DNA of 64,000 nt from Roseateles_B sp041912595 (GCA_041912595.1 JAYRMR010000026.1:3095-67094); one strand, 5' to 3'. Positions 51,182 to 59,024 are shown, counted from the stretch's first letter. Numbers and translations are program-made. Notes: generated by a model from the sequence alone, not told the origin.

Positions 51182-52281
51182 GGCAGGCTTTCTTCCGGGG
51201 TGTCCAGGAGGGCGGGGCTCAGCAGCGGCGAGACGGTGGCCGTGCTTTGCAGGGTGAGGGCGGCCAGGCGCTGGCCCAGCCGGCAGGCGGCCGGGAGGTC
51301 CTGCGGCGCGCGCAGCAGGCCGGCGAGGACGCCCGCGGAGAAGGCATCCCCCGCGCCGGTGACCTCGACGATGCCCTCGACGGGCGGGGCCGGGACGCGG
51401 GTCAGCGGCTCGCCGGCCGACGCGCAGCAGACGTCGCCGCCGCCCTGCGTCAGCACCAGGCGCTGCAGGCCGCGTGACTGCAGCTGCGCCCAGGCAGCCG
51501 CCAGGGCGGTGTCGTCCGTGAGGGCGAGGCCCGTGCAGGCGGCCAGCTCGTCGCGATTCAGCAGCAGCAGCGACAGCCCGCGCAGGTCCTGCGGCAGGCG
51601 GTCCATCTTGGGCACGGAGGCCGCGACGGCCGCGAGCGGCCGCTGCGCCGCCGCGGCCTCGGCCAGCAGGGCGGCGACGGTCGGCGCGGGCAGGTTCAGG
51701 TCCAGCACCGTCCAGCGTGCACTGCGGCGCTGGGCGAGGGTGGATTGCAGGAAGGCGGTGTCGAGCGCCTCGCAGGCCTGCATCTGGGCCAGACCGATGA
51801 GGAGATCGCCCTGGGCGTCCAGCACCGCGGTGTAGCTGCCTGTGGGCACCTCGGCCAGTTGCAGGCTGCCGTGGGTGCGGATGCCCAGTGCGGCGGCCTC
51901 GGCCAGCAGCGCCTGGCCGGCCGGATCCTGGCCGACGGCGGTCAGCAGCTGCACCGGCAGGCCCAGGCGGGCGAGGTTCTCGGCGATGTTGCGGGCGACG
52001 CCGCCGGCGCTTTCCGTCTGCGCGGCGGGGTTGGAACTCGCCAGGCGCGCCGGCCCCGTGGTGCGCAGCTTGCGGTCGCGGTTCGCGGCGCCGATGCACA
52101 GCAGCTGGCCGGGCTCGGCGAGCACATAGGCCCGGCCGAGGATCAGGCCCTCACGGGTGAGCTGCGCGAGCTGGTGGGTGAGCGTGGAGCGCGAGAGACC
52201 CAGCTGGGCCGCCAGCGCCTCCTGCGTGATGAAGGGCTGCTCGCGCAAAAGGGCGAGCAGCCGCTGCTTGGGGCTGTCCAT
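51178..52281 (-). CDS. psuK: HTH-PfkB fusion: probable pseudouridine kinase with DNA-binding domain
   Basis: A 367-residue protein. Residues 1-60 are a winged helix (QRLLALLREQPFITQEALAA, QLGLSRSTLTHQLAQL). The rest is a PfkB-family sugar kinase: AGGVARNIAENLARLG near 95 and the phosphate signature VEVTGAGDAFSAGVLAGLL near 310. Fusion to psuG by overlap identifies pseudouridine as the likely substrate. The DNA-binding domain suggests self-regulation by the enzyme. TAGAAT ends 6 bases before the ATG, giving a leaderless start, and a palindrome lies just upstream. Confidence 0.88.
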   Translation of the reverse strand: MDSPKQRLLALLREQPFITQEALAAQLGLSRSTLTHQLAQLTREGLILGRAYVLAEPGQLLCIGAANRDRKLRTTGPARLASSNPAAQTESAGGVARNIAENLARLGLPVQLLTAVGQDPAGQALLAEAAALGIRTHGSLQLAEVPTGSYTAVLDAQGDLLIGLAQMQACEALDTAFLQSTLAQRRSARWTVLDLNLPAPTVAALLAEAAAAQRPLAAVAASVPKMDRLPQDLRGLSLLLLNRDELAACTGLALTDDTALAAAWAQLQSRGLQRLVLTQGGGDVCCASAGEPLTRVPAPPVEGIVEVTGAGDAFSAGVLAGLLRAPQDLPAACRLGQRLAALTLQSTATVSPLLSPALLDTPEESLP

Positions 52282-52333
52282 CCGGCCATTCTACGCAAAT
52301 ATGCGCAAATGTCCGAACAATTGGACAATTGTT
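52282..52333 (-). promoter_or_regulatory. psuK promoter with palindromic operator
   Basis: The 52 bases between psuK and the transporter contain AACAATT-GGAC-AATTGTT (52316-52333), a perfect 7-base inverted repeat. The direct repeat CGCAAAT / GCGCAAAT follows, then TAGAAT (minus strand, 52288-52293) six bases before the psuK ATG. The operator sits where a -35 region would be, fitting control by the HTH domain of PsuK itself. Confidence 0.5.
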
Positions 52334-53580
52334 TACGCGGCGCCGGCGACTTGAGCAGCCGGCCCGGCCCGGCGCTGCGCGATCTTGGAGGCGAGGGCGA
52401 ACACCAGCAGCGCGGCGCCGCCGATGGCCGCCTCGGCCTGCAGCATGCCGCCATTGCCCCAGTGGGTCTGCGAGTAGCCGGCCACGAGCGTCATCCAGCT
52501 CAGCGGCATGTTGGCCAGGGAGGCCAGCAGGCTGTACTTGGTCGCGGCGGCGCCCTTGCCGATGGCTTCCAGCACCACGGCCGCATAGCCGGTGTAGCAG
52601 AGGCCGGTCGTCAGGGCGTAGAGCGTCGTGAACACGACGAAGCTGCTCTCGGTGCGGGGCGCGGCCGCCATGGCCAGGGCGCAAACGGCCTGCAGGCCGC
52701 CGAACAGGCAGTAGGCCCACTTGCGGTCCATGCGGTCGCAGATGAAGCCGCCCAGCAGGCTGCCGCCGGCGGAGACGATGCCGCTGACCACGCCGGTGAC
52801 CAGCGCCACGGTGGCGGCGCTGGCGTGCCAGTCGGGTGCGACGACCGACCACAGATTGCCCGCACCTCCCGCGCCGATGGGCAGGAAGCACACCAGGATG
52901 GCCAGCAGGCCCAGGCGGGAGCAGGCCACCTCCCAGAGGTCGCGGCCCGCGGCGCGGGCGTTGCTGGCGAAGCTGAAGCCGCCGGCCGGGGTCTCGGCCC
53001 GCGGCTCCCGCACCAGGGGCAGGGCGGCGGCGCAGGCCAGCGTCAGCACGGCCATGAGGCTGCTGGTGAGCATGGCGGAGACGTGCAGGTCCTCCATCAT
53101 CCACAGGGCGAGGCCGCCGCCGAGGCTGGAGCCGGCCATGTTGCCGGCCTGCATCCAGCCGGCCGCGCGGCCCTTTTCCTCGTCCGGCGTGCTGTGGGCC
53201 ATGAGGCTTTCGACCGACATGCCCAGCAGGCTGGCAGCGATGCCGGCCGTCACGGCCACCGCGGTCAGGAAGGGGATGGATTCCAGGCGGTACGGCGTCA
53301 TGCCGGTGATGAACATGCCCGCCGCCGAGCCGACGCAGCCGATCAGATACCAGGTCTTGCGGGTCAGCGTGAGGTCCACGATGGGCGCCCACAGGAACTT
53401 GGCGGCGTGGGGCATGAAGGTCACCGCCAGCAGGCCGGCGATGGCCTCGGCGGGCACCTTGGCCTGGGCGAGGGCGTAGGCCGCGGCGATGGCCAGGTAG
53501 CCGCTCAGCGCGCTGAAGGGCGCGAAGAGGACGAAGTAGACCGCCGGGTGGGACGCCCGATGCGAGGAGGTGGCAGACAT
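52333..53580 (-). CDS. Major facilitator superfamily transporter (AmpG-like branch)
   Basis: A 415-residue protein with twelve predicted helices. FMPHAAKFLWAPIVDLTLTR near residue 60 resembles the AmpG/PAT branch, and GGFICDRMDRKWAYCLFGGL follows helix 7. Start is ATG 53580. It lies upstream of psuK-psuG on the same strand, so uptake of pseudouridine or a related nucleoside is a reasonable inference; AmpG-type muropeptide import is the family alternative. It is divergent from a broken LysR gene. Confidence 0.78.
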   Translation of the reverse strand: MSATSSHRASHPAVYFVLFAPFSALSGYLAIAAAYALAQAKVPAEAIAGLLAVTFMPHAAKFLWAPIVDLTLTRKTWYLIGCVGSAAGMFITGMTPYRLESIPFLTAVAVTAGIAASLLGMSVESLMAHSTPDEEKGRAAGWMQAGNMAGSSLGGGLALWMMEDLHVSAMLTSSLMAVLTLACAAALPLVREPRAETPAGGFSFASNARAAGRDLWEVACSRLGLLAILVCFLPIGAGGAGNLWSVVAPDWHASAATVALVTGVVSGIVSAGGSLLGGFICDRMDRKWAYCLFGGLQAVCALAMAAAPRTESSFVVFTTLYALTTGLCYTGYAAVVLEAIGKGAAATKYSLLASLANMPLSWMTLVAGYSQTHWGNGGMLQAEAAIGGAALLVFALASKIAQRRAGPAAQVAGAA

Positions 53581-53688
53581 AGGGGAGATGCTCTGGGAGC
53601 CCGATGCGACGGGCGATGCGGCATTGTCCCCGCGCTGCGTATCGTCGCCGCTCCGCATCTACCCAGGGGCCGGGCCGGCCCTCGCCCC

Positions 53689-53952
53689 ATGACGCCTTCC
53701 GCCCGTGCGACCGACCTGGATCCCCGGCTGCTGCAATGGCTGCACCTGCTGCTGCAGGAGGGCAGCGTCAGCCGCGCCGCCCTGCATGCGCACGTGACGC
53801 AGTCGGCCATGAGCCATGCCCTGCGCCAGATGCGGAAGGTGGCGCCGCAGCCCGGCTTCGATCCCGCGGTGGGGGCGCACGCCTTCCGGATCGCCATGCC
53901 GGACTACGGCGATCTGGTGCTGGCCCCGGCCCTGCTCTCCAGGCGGGGGTGA
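53689..53952 (+). pseudogene. Remnant of a LysR-family regulator
   Basis: An 87-codon frame. Residues 10-48 are an intact LysR helix-turn-helix (LDPRLLQWLHLLLQEGSVSR, then HVTQSAMSHALRQMRKV). The text then jumps directly to FDPAVGAHAFRIAMPDYGDL-VLAPAL, which in full-length LysR proteins begins the effector domain about 45 residues later. The intervening linker is missing, and the protein stops soon after. This indicates an internal in-frame deletion plus loss of the C-terminal two-thirds. It is divergent from the transporter gene and was probably its regulator. Confidence 0.7.
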
Positions 53953-54075
53953 AAGAGGTTGACGAGTGTTGTCATGACCGCCACGGTAGCGGCCGTCATG
54001 TCCGGCATGAGCGGCGCTCATGCCAGGGGAGCCGCTAGGATGCAGGCCTTGCCCCGATCTCCCCGTGTGCCATCG

Positions 54076-54744
54076 ATGTCTGCTCCCTCGCGCCCTCAAG
54101 CCTTTCTCGTCGACCTCGACGGCACCCTCGTGGACACCGCCGGCGACTTCGTGGCCGTGCTGGCCCTGACGCTGGCGGACCTCGGCCTGCCGGCGGTCAG
54201 CCGGGCGTGGGTGCTGCAGGCGGTGGGGCGCGGCAGTGAGCAGCTGATCCGCGCCGCCCTGCGCGAGGTGGGCGGCGACGCGGCCCTGTACGAGCCGGCC
54301 TGGGCGCATTACCAGGCGCACTATCTGCGGATCAATGGGCAGGCGTCGGAGATCTTCCCGGGCACGCGTGAGGGCCTGGACCTGCTGAAGTCGCAGGGGC
54401 TGCCCATGGCCTGCCTGACCAACAAGCCGGCGCGTTTCGCCCGCGATCTGCTGGCCGCCAAGGGGCTGGCGGGCTACTTCGACCGGGTCTTCGGCGGGGA
54501 CGATTTCGAGCGCAAGAAGCCCGACCCGCTGCCCCTGCTCAAGACCTGCGAGGCGCTGGGCGTGGCTCCGGCGTCGGCGTGGATGATCGGGGACTCAAGC
54601 AACGATGCGCAGGCGGCCGATGCCGCCGGCTGCCCGGTGGTGCTGCTGCGCCATGGCTACAACCACGGCGAGCCCATCGATGCCGTCCCGGCGCTCGCGC
54701 ACCTGGACCGGCTGGACCAGATCGGGCGCCTGCTCGCGCCCTGA
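54076..54744 (+). CDS. gph: Phosphoglycolate phosphatase
   Basis: A 222-residue HAD-family phosphatase. Motif I is FLVDLDGTLVDTAGDF, motif II LTNKPARF, motif III Lys in FERKKPDPLPLL, and motif IV MIGDSSNDAQAADAAG, the standard Gph set. It hydrolyses 2-phosphoglycolate from DNA repair or oxygenation. ATG 54076 is chosen just before the domain; in-frame starts upstream (54040 ATG) cannot be excluded, as TAGGAT lies there. In relatives it sits directly between rpe and trpE. Confidence 0.9.
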   Translation: MSAPSRPQAFLVDLDGTLVDTAGDFVAVLALTLADLGLPAVSRAWVLQAVGRGSEQLIRAALREVGGDAALYEPAWAHYQAHYLRINGQASEIFPGTREGLDLLKSQGLPMACLTNKPARFARDLLAAKGLAGYFDRVFGGDDFERKKPDPLPLLKTCEALGVAPASAWMIGDSSNDAQAADAAGCPVVLLRHGYNHGEPIDAVPALAHLDRLDQIGRLLAP

Positions 54745-54754
54745 TCCGGCGCCT

Positions 54755-55351
54755 TCAGCGGCTGCGGCCCTGCGGCTGCACGCCCAGCAGGGCGTCCTTC
54801 AGCTGGCTGTCGGCGGGGTTCTTGCCCAGCCAGATCCGCATCAGCGTGGTGAAGAACTCGGGCTCCTTGATGGGCTCGCCCTGCACCTTGCCGTTGACCA
54901 GCACCAGCGTGCCGGTGCCGGGGATGTAGTCGACGGAGAAGCCTTCGCCCGAGCTCATCTTCTTCTTGGCCGCGAAGACCTCGGCAATGCGCATCACGCC
55001 CGGGATGGACTTGGAGAAGTCCTCCGGCGTGGCGTTGTCCTGCATGCCCTTGGTGAAGAGCTTGCCCAGCTCGTTGGCGTCGATCTCGCGCAGCATGTGG
55101 ATCGACAGCCGCTTCGGGCCCGCCGTGCTGAACACGGCATCCGGCGTGGCGGCCTTGTCCTTGAGGTACAGGCCGGCGGTGTAGACCTTGAAGATGGCCT
55201 TGTAGCGGATGCCCGCGCCGTTGAGGACCAGCTTCTGGCCCCCCAGCTCGGCCTGGGCCTCGTACTTCACGCCAGCCAGTTCCACGGTCTGGGCCAGTGC
55301 CCCCAGCGGCAGGGCCAGCGCCATCAGCGCTGCAATCAACGAACGACGCAT
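54755..55351 (-). CDS. Exported chalcone-isomerase-like protein
   Basis: A 198-residue protein with a signal peptide (MRRSLIAALMALALPLGALA-Q) and a chalcone_3 domain (LVLNGAGIRYKAIFKVYTAG-LYLKDKA; LSIHMLREIDANELGKLFTK-GM). The catalytic residues of plant chalcone isomerase are not expected in this bacterial branch, whose role is unknown (probably a ligand-binding periplasmic protein). GGAG precedes the start. It converges on gph with 10 bases between, and is divergent from the trp leader. Confidence 0.82.
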   Translation of the reverse strand: MRRSLIAALMALALPLGALAQTVELAGVKYEAQAELGGQKLVLNGAGIRYKAIFKVYTAGLYLKDKAATPDAVFSTAGPKRLSIHMLREIDANELGKLFTKGMQDNATPEDFSKSIPGVMRIAEVFAAKKKMSSGEGFSVDYIPGTGTLVLVNGKVQGEPIKEPEFFTTLMRIWLGKNPADSQLKDALLGVQPQGRSR

Positions 55352-55477
55352 GTCTCACTCCAAGGATGCCTGCATGACGGCTGCAGAACTTGTAAGAAGG
55401 AGTATGTCTGAACGACGAAGGCTTGAAATAGGGGCAAGTCTCAGTTTCACGGGGCCGCTGCTACACTCGGCCGCACT

Positions 55478-55561
55478 ATGTTCATCACGCGCAAGCAGAT
55501 CAAGGGGTCGAACGACCGGGGAGCCTGGCCCTGGCGACGCCCGTCCGCCTTCACCCACTGA
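55478..55561 (+). CDS. trpL: Candidate trp operon leader peptide
   Basis: A 27-codon frame upstream of trpE: MFITRKQIKGSNDRGAWPWR then RPSAFTH and TGA. It carries two Trp codons in the run Ala-Trp-Pro-Trp, the expected signature of a tryptophan attenuation leader. TACACT lies 10 bases before the ATG, so the leader would start almost at the mRNA 5' end. GGAGCC, immediately before the first Trp codon (55520-55525), can pair with GGCTCC at 55581-55586, so ribosome stalling would alter folding. Not proven. Confidence 0.55.
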   Translation: MFITRKQIKGSNDRGAWPWRRPSAFTH

Positions 55562-55739
55562 AGCGCCTGGCCTGCTTGCCGGCTCCGGTTCCCGGGGCCC
55601 ACACTTCCGCGAAGTCACTGCGAACCCGTGCGCCGGTGCTGCCCCTCGGCAGCGCTGCGGCATGCGAGCCAAGCTGATCTGATCGATCGAGCGCCCCGGG
55701 CCTGTGGCCGGCGCCGACGCATTCGCGAGAGAACAAGAC
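55562..55739 (+). promoter_or_regulatory. Structured trpE leader region
   Basis: 178 bases between the candidate leader peptide and trpE. Visible hairpins are GCTGCC-CCTC-GGCAGC (55637-55652) and, just before trpE, GCGCC-CCG-GGCC-TGT-GGCC-GGCGC (55691-55714). Neither is followed by a T-run, so control may be by translation or Rho rather than an intrinsic terminator. Confidence 0.4.
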
Positions 55740-57224
55740 GTGATCACCGAACTGGAATTCCAGAGCCTGGCCGCTGAAGGCTACAACCGCATCCCGCTGA
55801 TCAGCGAAGCCTTTGCGGATCTCGAAACCCCCCTGTCGCTCTACCTGAAGCTCTGCGCCGGTGCCGGCCAGGGTCGACACAGCTTCCTGCTGGAGTCGGT
55901 GGTGGGCGGCGAACGCTTCGGGCGCTACTCCTTCATCGGCCTGCCGGCGCGCACCGTGCTGCGCAGCGAGGGCCGCCGCACGGAGGTGCGCCGCGATGGC
56001 GAGCTCATCGAGAGCCACGAGGGCAATCCGCTCGAGTTCATCGAGGCCTACCAGCAGCGCTTCAAGGTCGCGCTGCGCCCGGGCATGCCGCGCTTCTGCG
56101 GCGGCCTGGCCGGTTACTTCGGCTACGACGCCGTCCGCTACATCGAGCCCCGCCTTGCCAAGACCGCCAAGACCGGGGGCCTGGACACGCCGGACGTGAT
56201 GCTGCTGCAGTGCGAGGAGCTGGCCGTCATCGACAACCTCTCGGGCCGGCTCTACCTCATCGTCTATGCCGACCCGGCCCAGCCCGAGGCCTATTTCAAG
56301 GCCAAGAAGCGCCTGGCCGAGCTGCGGGACAAGCTCAGCTACAGCGTCTCCGCCCCGCAGGTGCGGCGCGGGCAGGCCCACCCCGTGCTGCGCGAGTTCC
56401 CCCGCGCCGAGTACGAGGCCGCCGTGCTGCGCGCCAAGGAGTACATCGCCGCGGGCGACTGCATGCAGATCGTCTTCGGGCAGCGCCTGTCCAAGCGCTA
56501 CACCGAGTCCCCGCTGAGCCTCTACCGCGCGCTGCGCTCGCTCAACCCGAGCCCCTACATGTACTTCTATGACATGGGGGACTTCCAGATCGTCGGCGCC
56601 TCGCCCGAGATCCTGGTGCGCCACGAGCGCGTCGCCGAGGGCGAGAAGATCACCATCCGTCCGCTCGCCGGCACCCGTCCGCGCGGCGCCACGCCCGAGC
56701 TCGACCGTGCGCTCGAAGCCGAGCTCAAGGCCGACCCGAAGGAGCGCGCCGAGCACCTCATGCTGATCGACCTGGCCCGCAACGACATCGGCCGCATCGC
56801 CAAGACCGGCAGCGTGCAGGTCACCGATGCCTTTGCCGTCGAGCGCTACTCGCACGTGATGCACATCGTCTCCAACGTCGAGGGCCTGCTCAAGGAGGGG
56901 CTCTCCAACATGGACGTGCTGCGCGCCACCTTCCCGGCGGGCACGCTGTCCGGCGCGCCGAAGATCCGCGCCATGGAGATCATCGACGAGCTGGAGCCCG
57001 TCAAGCGCGGCATCTACGGCGGCGCCTGCGGCTACCTCAGCTATGCGGGCGACATGGACCTCGCCATCGCCATCCGCACCGGCATCGTGCAAGACCAGAT
57101 GCTCTACGTGCAGGCCGCGGCCGGCGTGGTGGCGGACTCCGTGCCCGAGCTGGAGTGGAAGGAGACCGAGGCCAAGGCCCGTGCGCTGCTGCGCGCGGCG
57201 GAACTCGTCGAGGAGGGCTTCTGA
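55740..57224 (+). CDS. trpE: Anthranilate synthase component I
   Basis: A 494-residue enzyme that, with TrpG, makes anthranilate from chorismate. It contains the N-terminal Trp-sensing region (ETPLSLYLKL, LLESVVGGERFGRYSFIGLP) and the chorismate-binding domain (IAAGDCMQIVFGQRL; IRPLAGTRPRGATPELDRAL; HLMLIDLARNDIGR; FPAGTLSGAPKIRAMEIIDE). GTG 55740 is chosen because the protein then opens MITELEFQSLAAEGYNRIPL, as in relatives; a GTG 36 bases upstream is in frame but unsupported. First gene of the trp operon. Confidence 0.95.
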   Translation: MITELEFQSLAAEGYNRIPLISEAFADLETPLSLYLKLCAGAGQGRHSFLLESVVGGERFGRYSFIGLPARTVLRSEGRRTEVRRDGELIESHEGNPLEFIEAYQQRFKVALRPGMPRFCGGLAGYFGYDAVRYIEPRLAKTAKTGGLDTPDVMLLQCEELAVIDNLSGRLYLIVYADPAQPEAYFKAKKRLAELRDKLSYSVSAPQVRRGQAHPVLREFPRAEYEAAVLRAKEYIAAGDCMQIVFGQRLSKRYTESPLSLYRALRSLNPSPYMYFYDMGDFQIVGASPEILVRHERVAEGEKITIRPLAGTRPRGATPELDRALEAELKADPKERAEHLMLIDLARNDIGRIAKTGSVQVTDAFAVERYSHVMHIVSNVEGLLKEGLSNMDVLRATFPAGTLSGAPKIRAMEIIDELEPVKRGIYGGACGYLSYAGDMDLAIAIRTGIVQDQMLYVQAAAGVVADSVPELEWKETEAKARALLRAAELVEEGF

Positions 57225-57278
57225 TGCGTGCGCCCCACCCTTTCCTGATTGCCCGTGACGCTCGCGAGGAGGCCTGAC

Positions 57279-57863
57279 ATGCTGCTGATGATCGACAACT
57301 ACGACAGCTTCACCTTCAACCTGGTGCAGTACTTCGGCGAGCTCGGCACCGAGGTGAAGGTCGTGCGCAACGACGAGATCACCGTCGCAGAGATCGCGGC
57401 GCTGAAGCCCGATCACCTCGTGTTCTCGCCCGGCCCCTGCTCGCCCGCCGAGGCCGGCGTGTGCGTAGAGGCCATCCGCCATTTCGCGGGCAAGCTGCCG
57501 CTGCTGGGCGTGTGCCTCGGCCACCAGAGCATGGGCGCGGCCTTCGGTGCCAACATCGTGCGGGCCAAGACGCAGATGCATGGCAAGACCAGCGTGATCA
57601 CGACGGACCGGCAGGGCGTCTTCAGCGAGCTGCCGCAGGACTTCACCGTCGTGCGCTACCACTCGCTCGTGGTCGAGGAGGCCACCTTCCCCAAGGAGTT
57701 CGTCGTCACCGCCCGCAGCGAGGACGGCGAGATCATGGGCCTGCGCCACCGCGAGCTCGCCGGCACGGCCACGCCGCTGGAGGGCGTGCAGTTCCATCCC
57801 GAGTCCATCCTGTCCGAGCACGGCCATGCCATGCTCAAGAACTTCCTGCTGCTGAAGCGCTGA
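57279..57863 (+). CDS. trpG: Anthranilate synthase component II (glutamine amidotransferase)
   Basis: A 194-residue class-I amidotransferase supplying ammonia to TrpE. It starts MLLMIDNYDSFTFNLVQYFG. The nucleophile is Cys in LLGVCLGHQSMG, and the His-Glu dyad is GVQFHPESIL. GAGGAGG precedes the ATG, which rules out the ATG 30 bases upstream. The same protein often doubles as PabA in folate synthesis; no second copy is seen in this window. It lies 54 bases after trpE. Confidence 0.94.
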   Translation: MLLMIDNYDSFTFNLVQYFGELGTEVKVVRNDEITVAEIAALKPDHLVFSPGPCSPAEAGVCVEAIRHFAGKLPLLGVCLGHQSMGAAFGANIVRAKTQMHGKTSVITTDRQGVFSELPQDFTVVRYHSLVVEEATFPKEFVVTARSEDGEIMGLRHRELAGTATPLEGVQFHPESILSEHGHAMLKNFLLLKR

Positions 57864-57904
57864 GCGCCCGCAGGTCAGGCCACCACATCAAGGAGTGATG
57901 CCCC

Positions 57905-59011
57905 ATGATCGACTTGCGCAGCGACACCGTCACCCAGCCCACGCCGGCCATGCGCGAGGCCATGGGGGCCGCGCCGCTGGGGGACGACGTGTTCGGGGAC
58001 GACCCCAGCGTCAACCGCCTGCAGGAGGACCTCGCGGCCCGTCTGGGCTTCGAGGCCGCGCTCTTCATGCCCACCGGCACGCAGAGCAATCTGTGCGCGC
58101 TGATGGCGCATTGCCAGCGCGGTGACGAATACATCGTCGGCCAGATGGCCCACACCTACCGCTGGGAGGGCGGCGGCGCGGCCGTGCTGGGCTCCATCCA
58201 GCCCCAGCCGCTGCCGCAGCAGCCCGACGGCAGCCTGCTGCTCGCGGACATCGAGGCCCACATCAAGCCGGACGACGCCCACTTCGCCCGCACGCGGCTG
58301 CTGACGCTGGAGAACACCATCGGCGGCAAGGTGCTGGCCATGGACTACCTCGCCGCGGCCTCGGCCCTGGCGCAGCGGCGCGGGCTGGCGCGGCACCTCG
58401 ATGGCGCGCGCCTCTTCAACGCGGCGGTGGCCGTGGATGCCGCGGAGCCGTATGCGGCCGCGCGCCAGATCTGCAGCCATTTCGACAGCGTCTCGGTGTG
58501 CTTCTCCAAGGGCCTCGGCGCCCCGGTGGGCTCGGTGCTGTGCGGCTCGCGCGACTTCATCAAGGCCGCCCATCGCTGGCGCAAGATGGCCGGCGGCGGC
58601 CTGCGCCAGGCGGGCCTGCTGGCCGCGGCGGCCCACCATGCGCTGGATCACCACGTGCATCGCCTGGCTGAAGACCACGCCCTCGCGCGCCGCCTCGCCG
58701 ACGGCCTGGCCGGGGTGCCAGGTCTTGCCATCGAGACGCCTCAGACCAACATCGTGTTCGCCGACGTGGCCGACACGACACGGGCCGCCGGCCTGCTGCC
58801 CTTCCTGAAGGAGCGCGGCGTGCTGGCCACGGGCGCTTATGCGAGTCGCTCGCCGGGCCGCCCCAAGAGCGACGAGGCCCCCGCGGGGGGCGATCAGCGG
58901 CAGCTGATCGGGGGCGCCACGATTCGCTTGCGCTTCGTGACCCATCTGGACGTCGATGCGGCGGGCGTGGACCGCGCCATCGCCGCCGTTCGCGACTACT
59001 TCAACGCCTGA
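57905..59011 (+). CDS. ltaE: Low-specificity L-threonine aldolase
   Basis: A 368-residue PLP enzyme splitting threonine or allo-threonine into glycine and acetaldehyde. Motifs are MIDLRSDTVTQPTPAMREAM at the start, FMPTGTQSNL, HLDGARLFNA and the PLP lysine Lys202 in SVCFSKGLGAPVGSVLCGSR. Near the C-terminus, between GVLATGAY and IRLRFVTHLDVD, an extra stretch of about 27 residues (ASRSPGRPKSDEAPAGGDQR then QLIGGAT) breaks the family pattern; it is encoded by a hairpin-rich repeat. The gene sits between trpG and trpD on the same strand. Confidence 0.9.
   Translation: MIDLRSDTVTQPTPAMREAMGAAPLGDDVFGDDPSVNRLQEDLAARLGFEAALFMPTGTQSNLCALMAHCQRGDEYIVGQMAHTYRWEGGGAAVLGSIQPQPLPQQPDGSLLLADIEAHIKPDDAHFARTRLLTLENTIGGKVLAMDYLAAASALAQRRGLARHLDGARLFNAAVAVDAAEPYAAARQICSHFDSVSVCFSKGLGAPVGSVLCGSRDFIKAAHRWRKMAGGGLRQAGLLAAAAHHALDHHVHRLAEDHALARRLADGLAGVPGLAIETPQTNIVFADVADTTRAAGLLPFLKERGVLATGAYASRSPGRPKSDEAPAGGDQRQLIGGATIRLRFVTHLDVDAAGVDRAIAAVRDYFNA
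58845..58909. repeat. Hairpin-rich repeat element inserted in frame in ltaE
   Basis: Three inverted repeats in 65 bases: GTCGCTC (58845-58851) with GAGCGAC (58867-58873); GGCCCCCGCGGGGGGC around 58877-58891; and GATCAGC-GGCA-GCTGATC (58892-58909). The segment GCCGGGCCGCCCCAAG resembles a dispersed GC-rich repeat I recall from Burkholderiales genomes. It adds about 27 codons to ltaE without breaking the frame. Confidence 0.6.
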
Positions 59012-59024
59012 ACCGGACATCACC

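Noticed and set aside
51745..53952. A 735-codon plus-strand frame ending in the LysR remnant
   Set aside because: Everything before about 53,689 is the mirror of the transporter and kinase genes; only the last 87 codons resemble a protein family.
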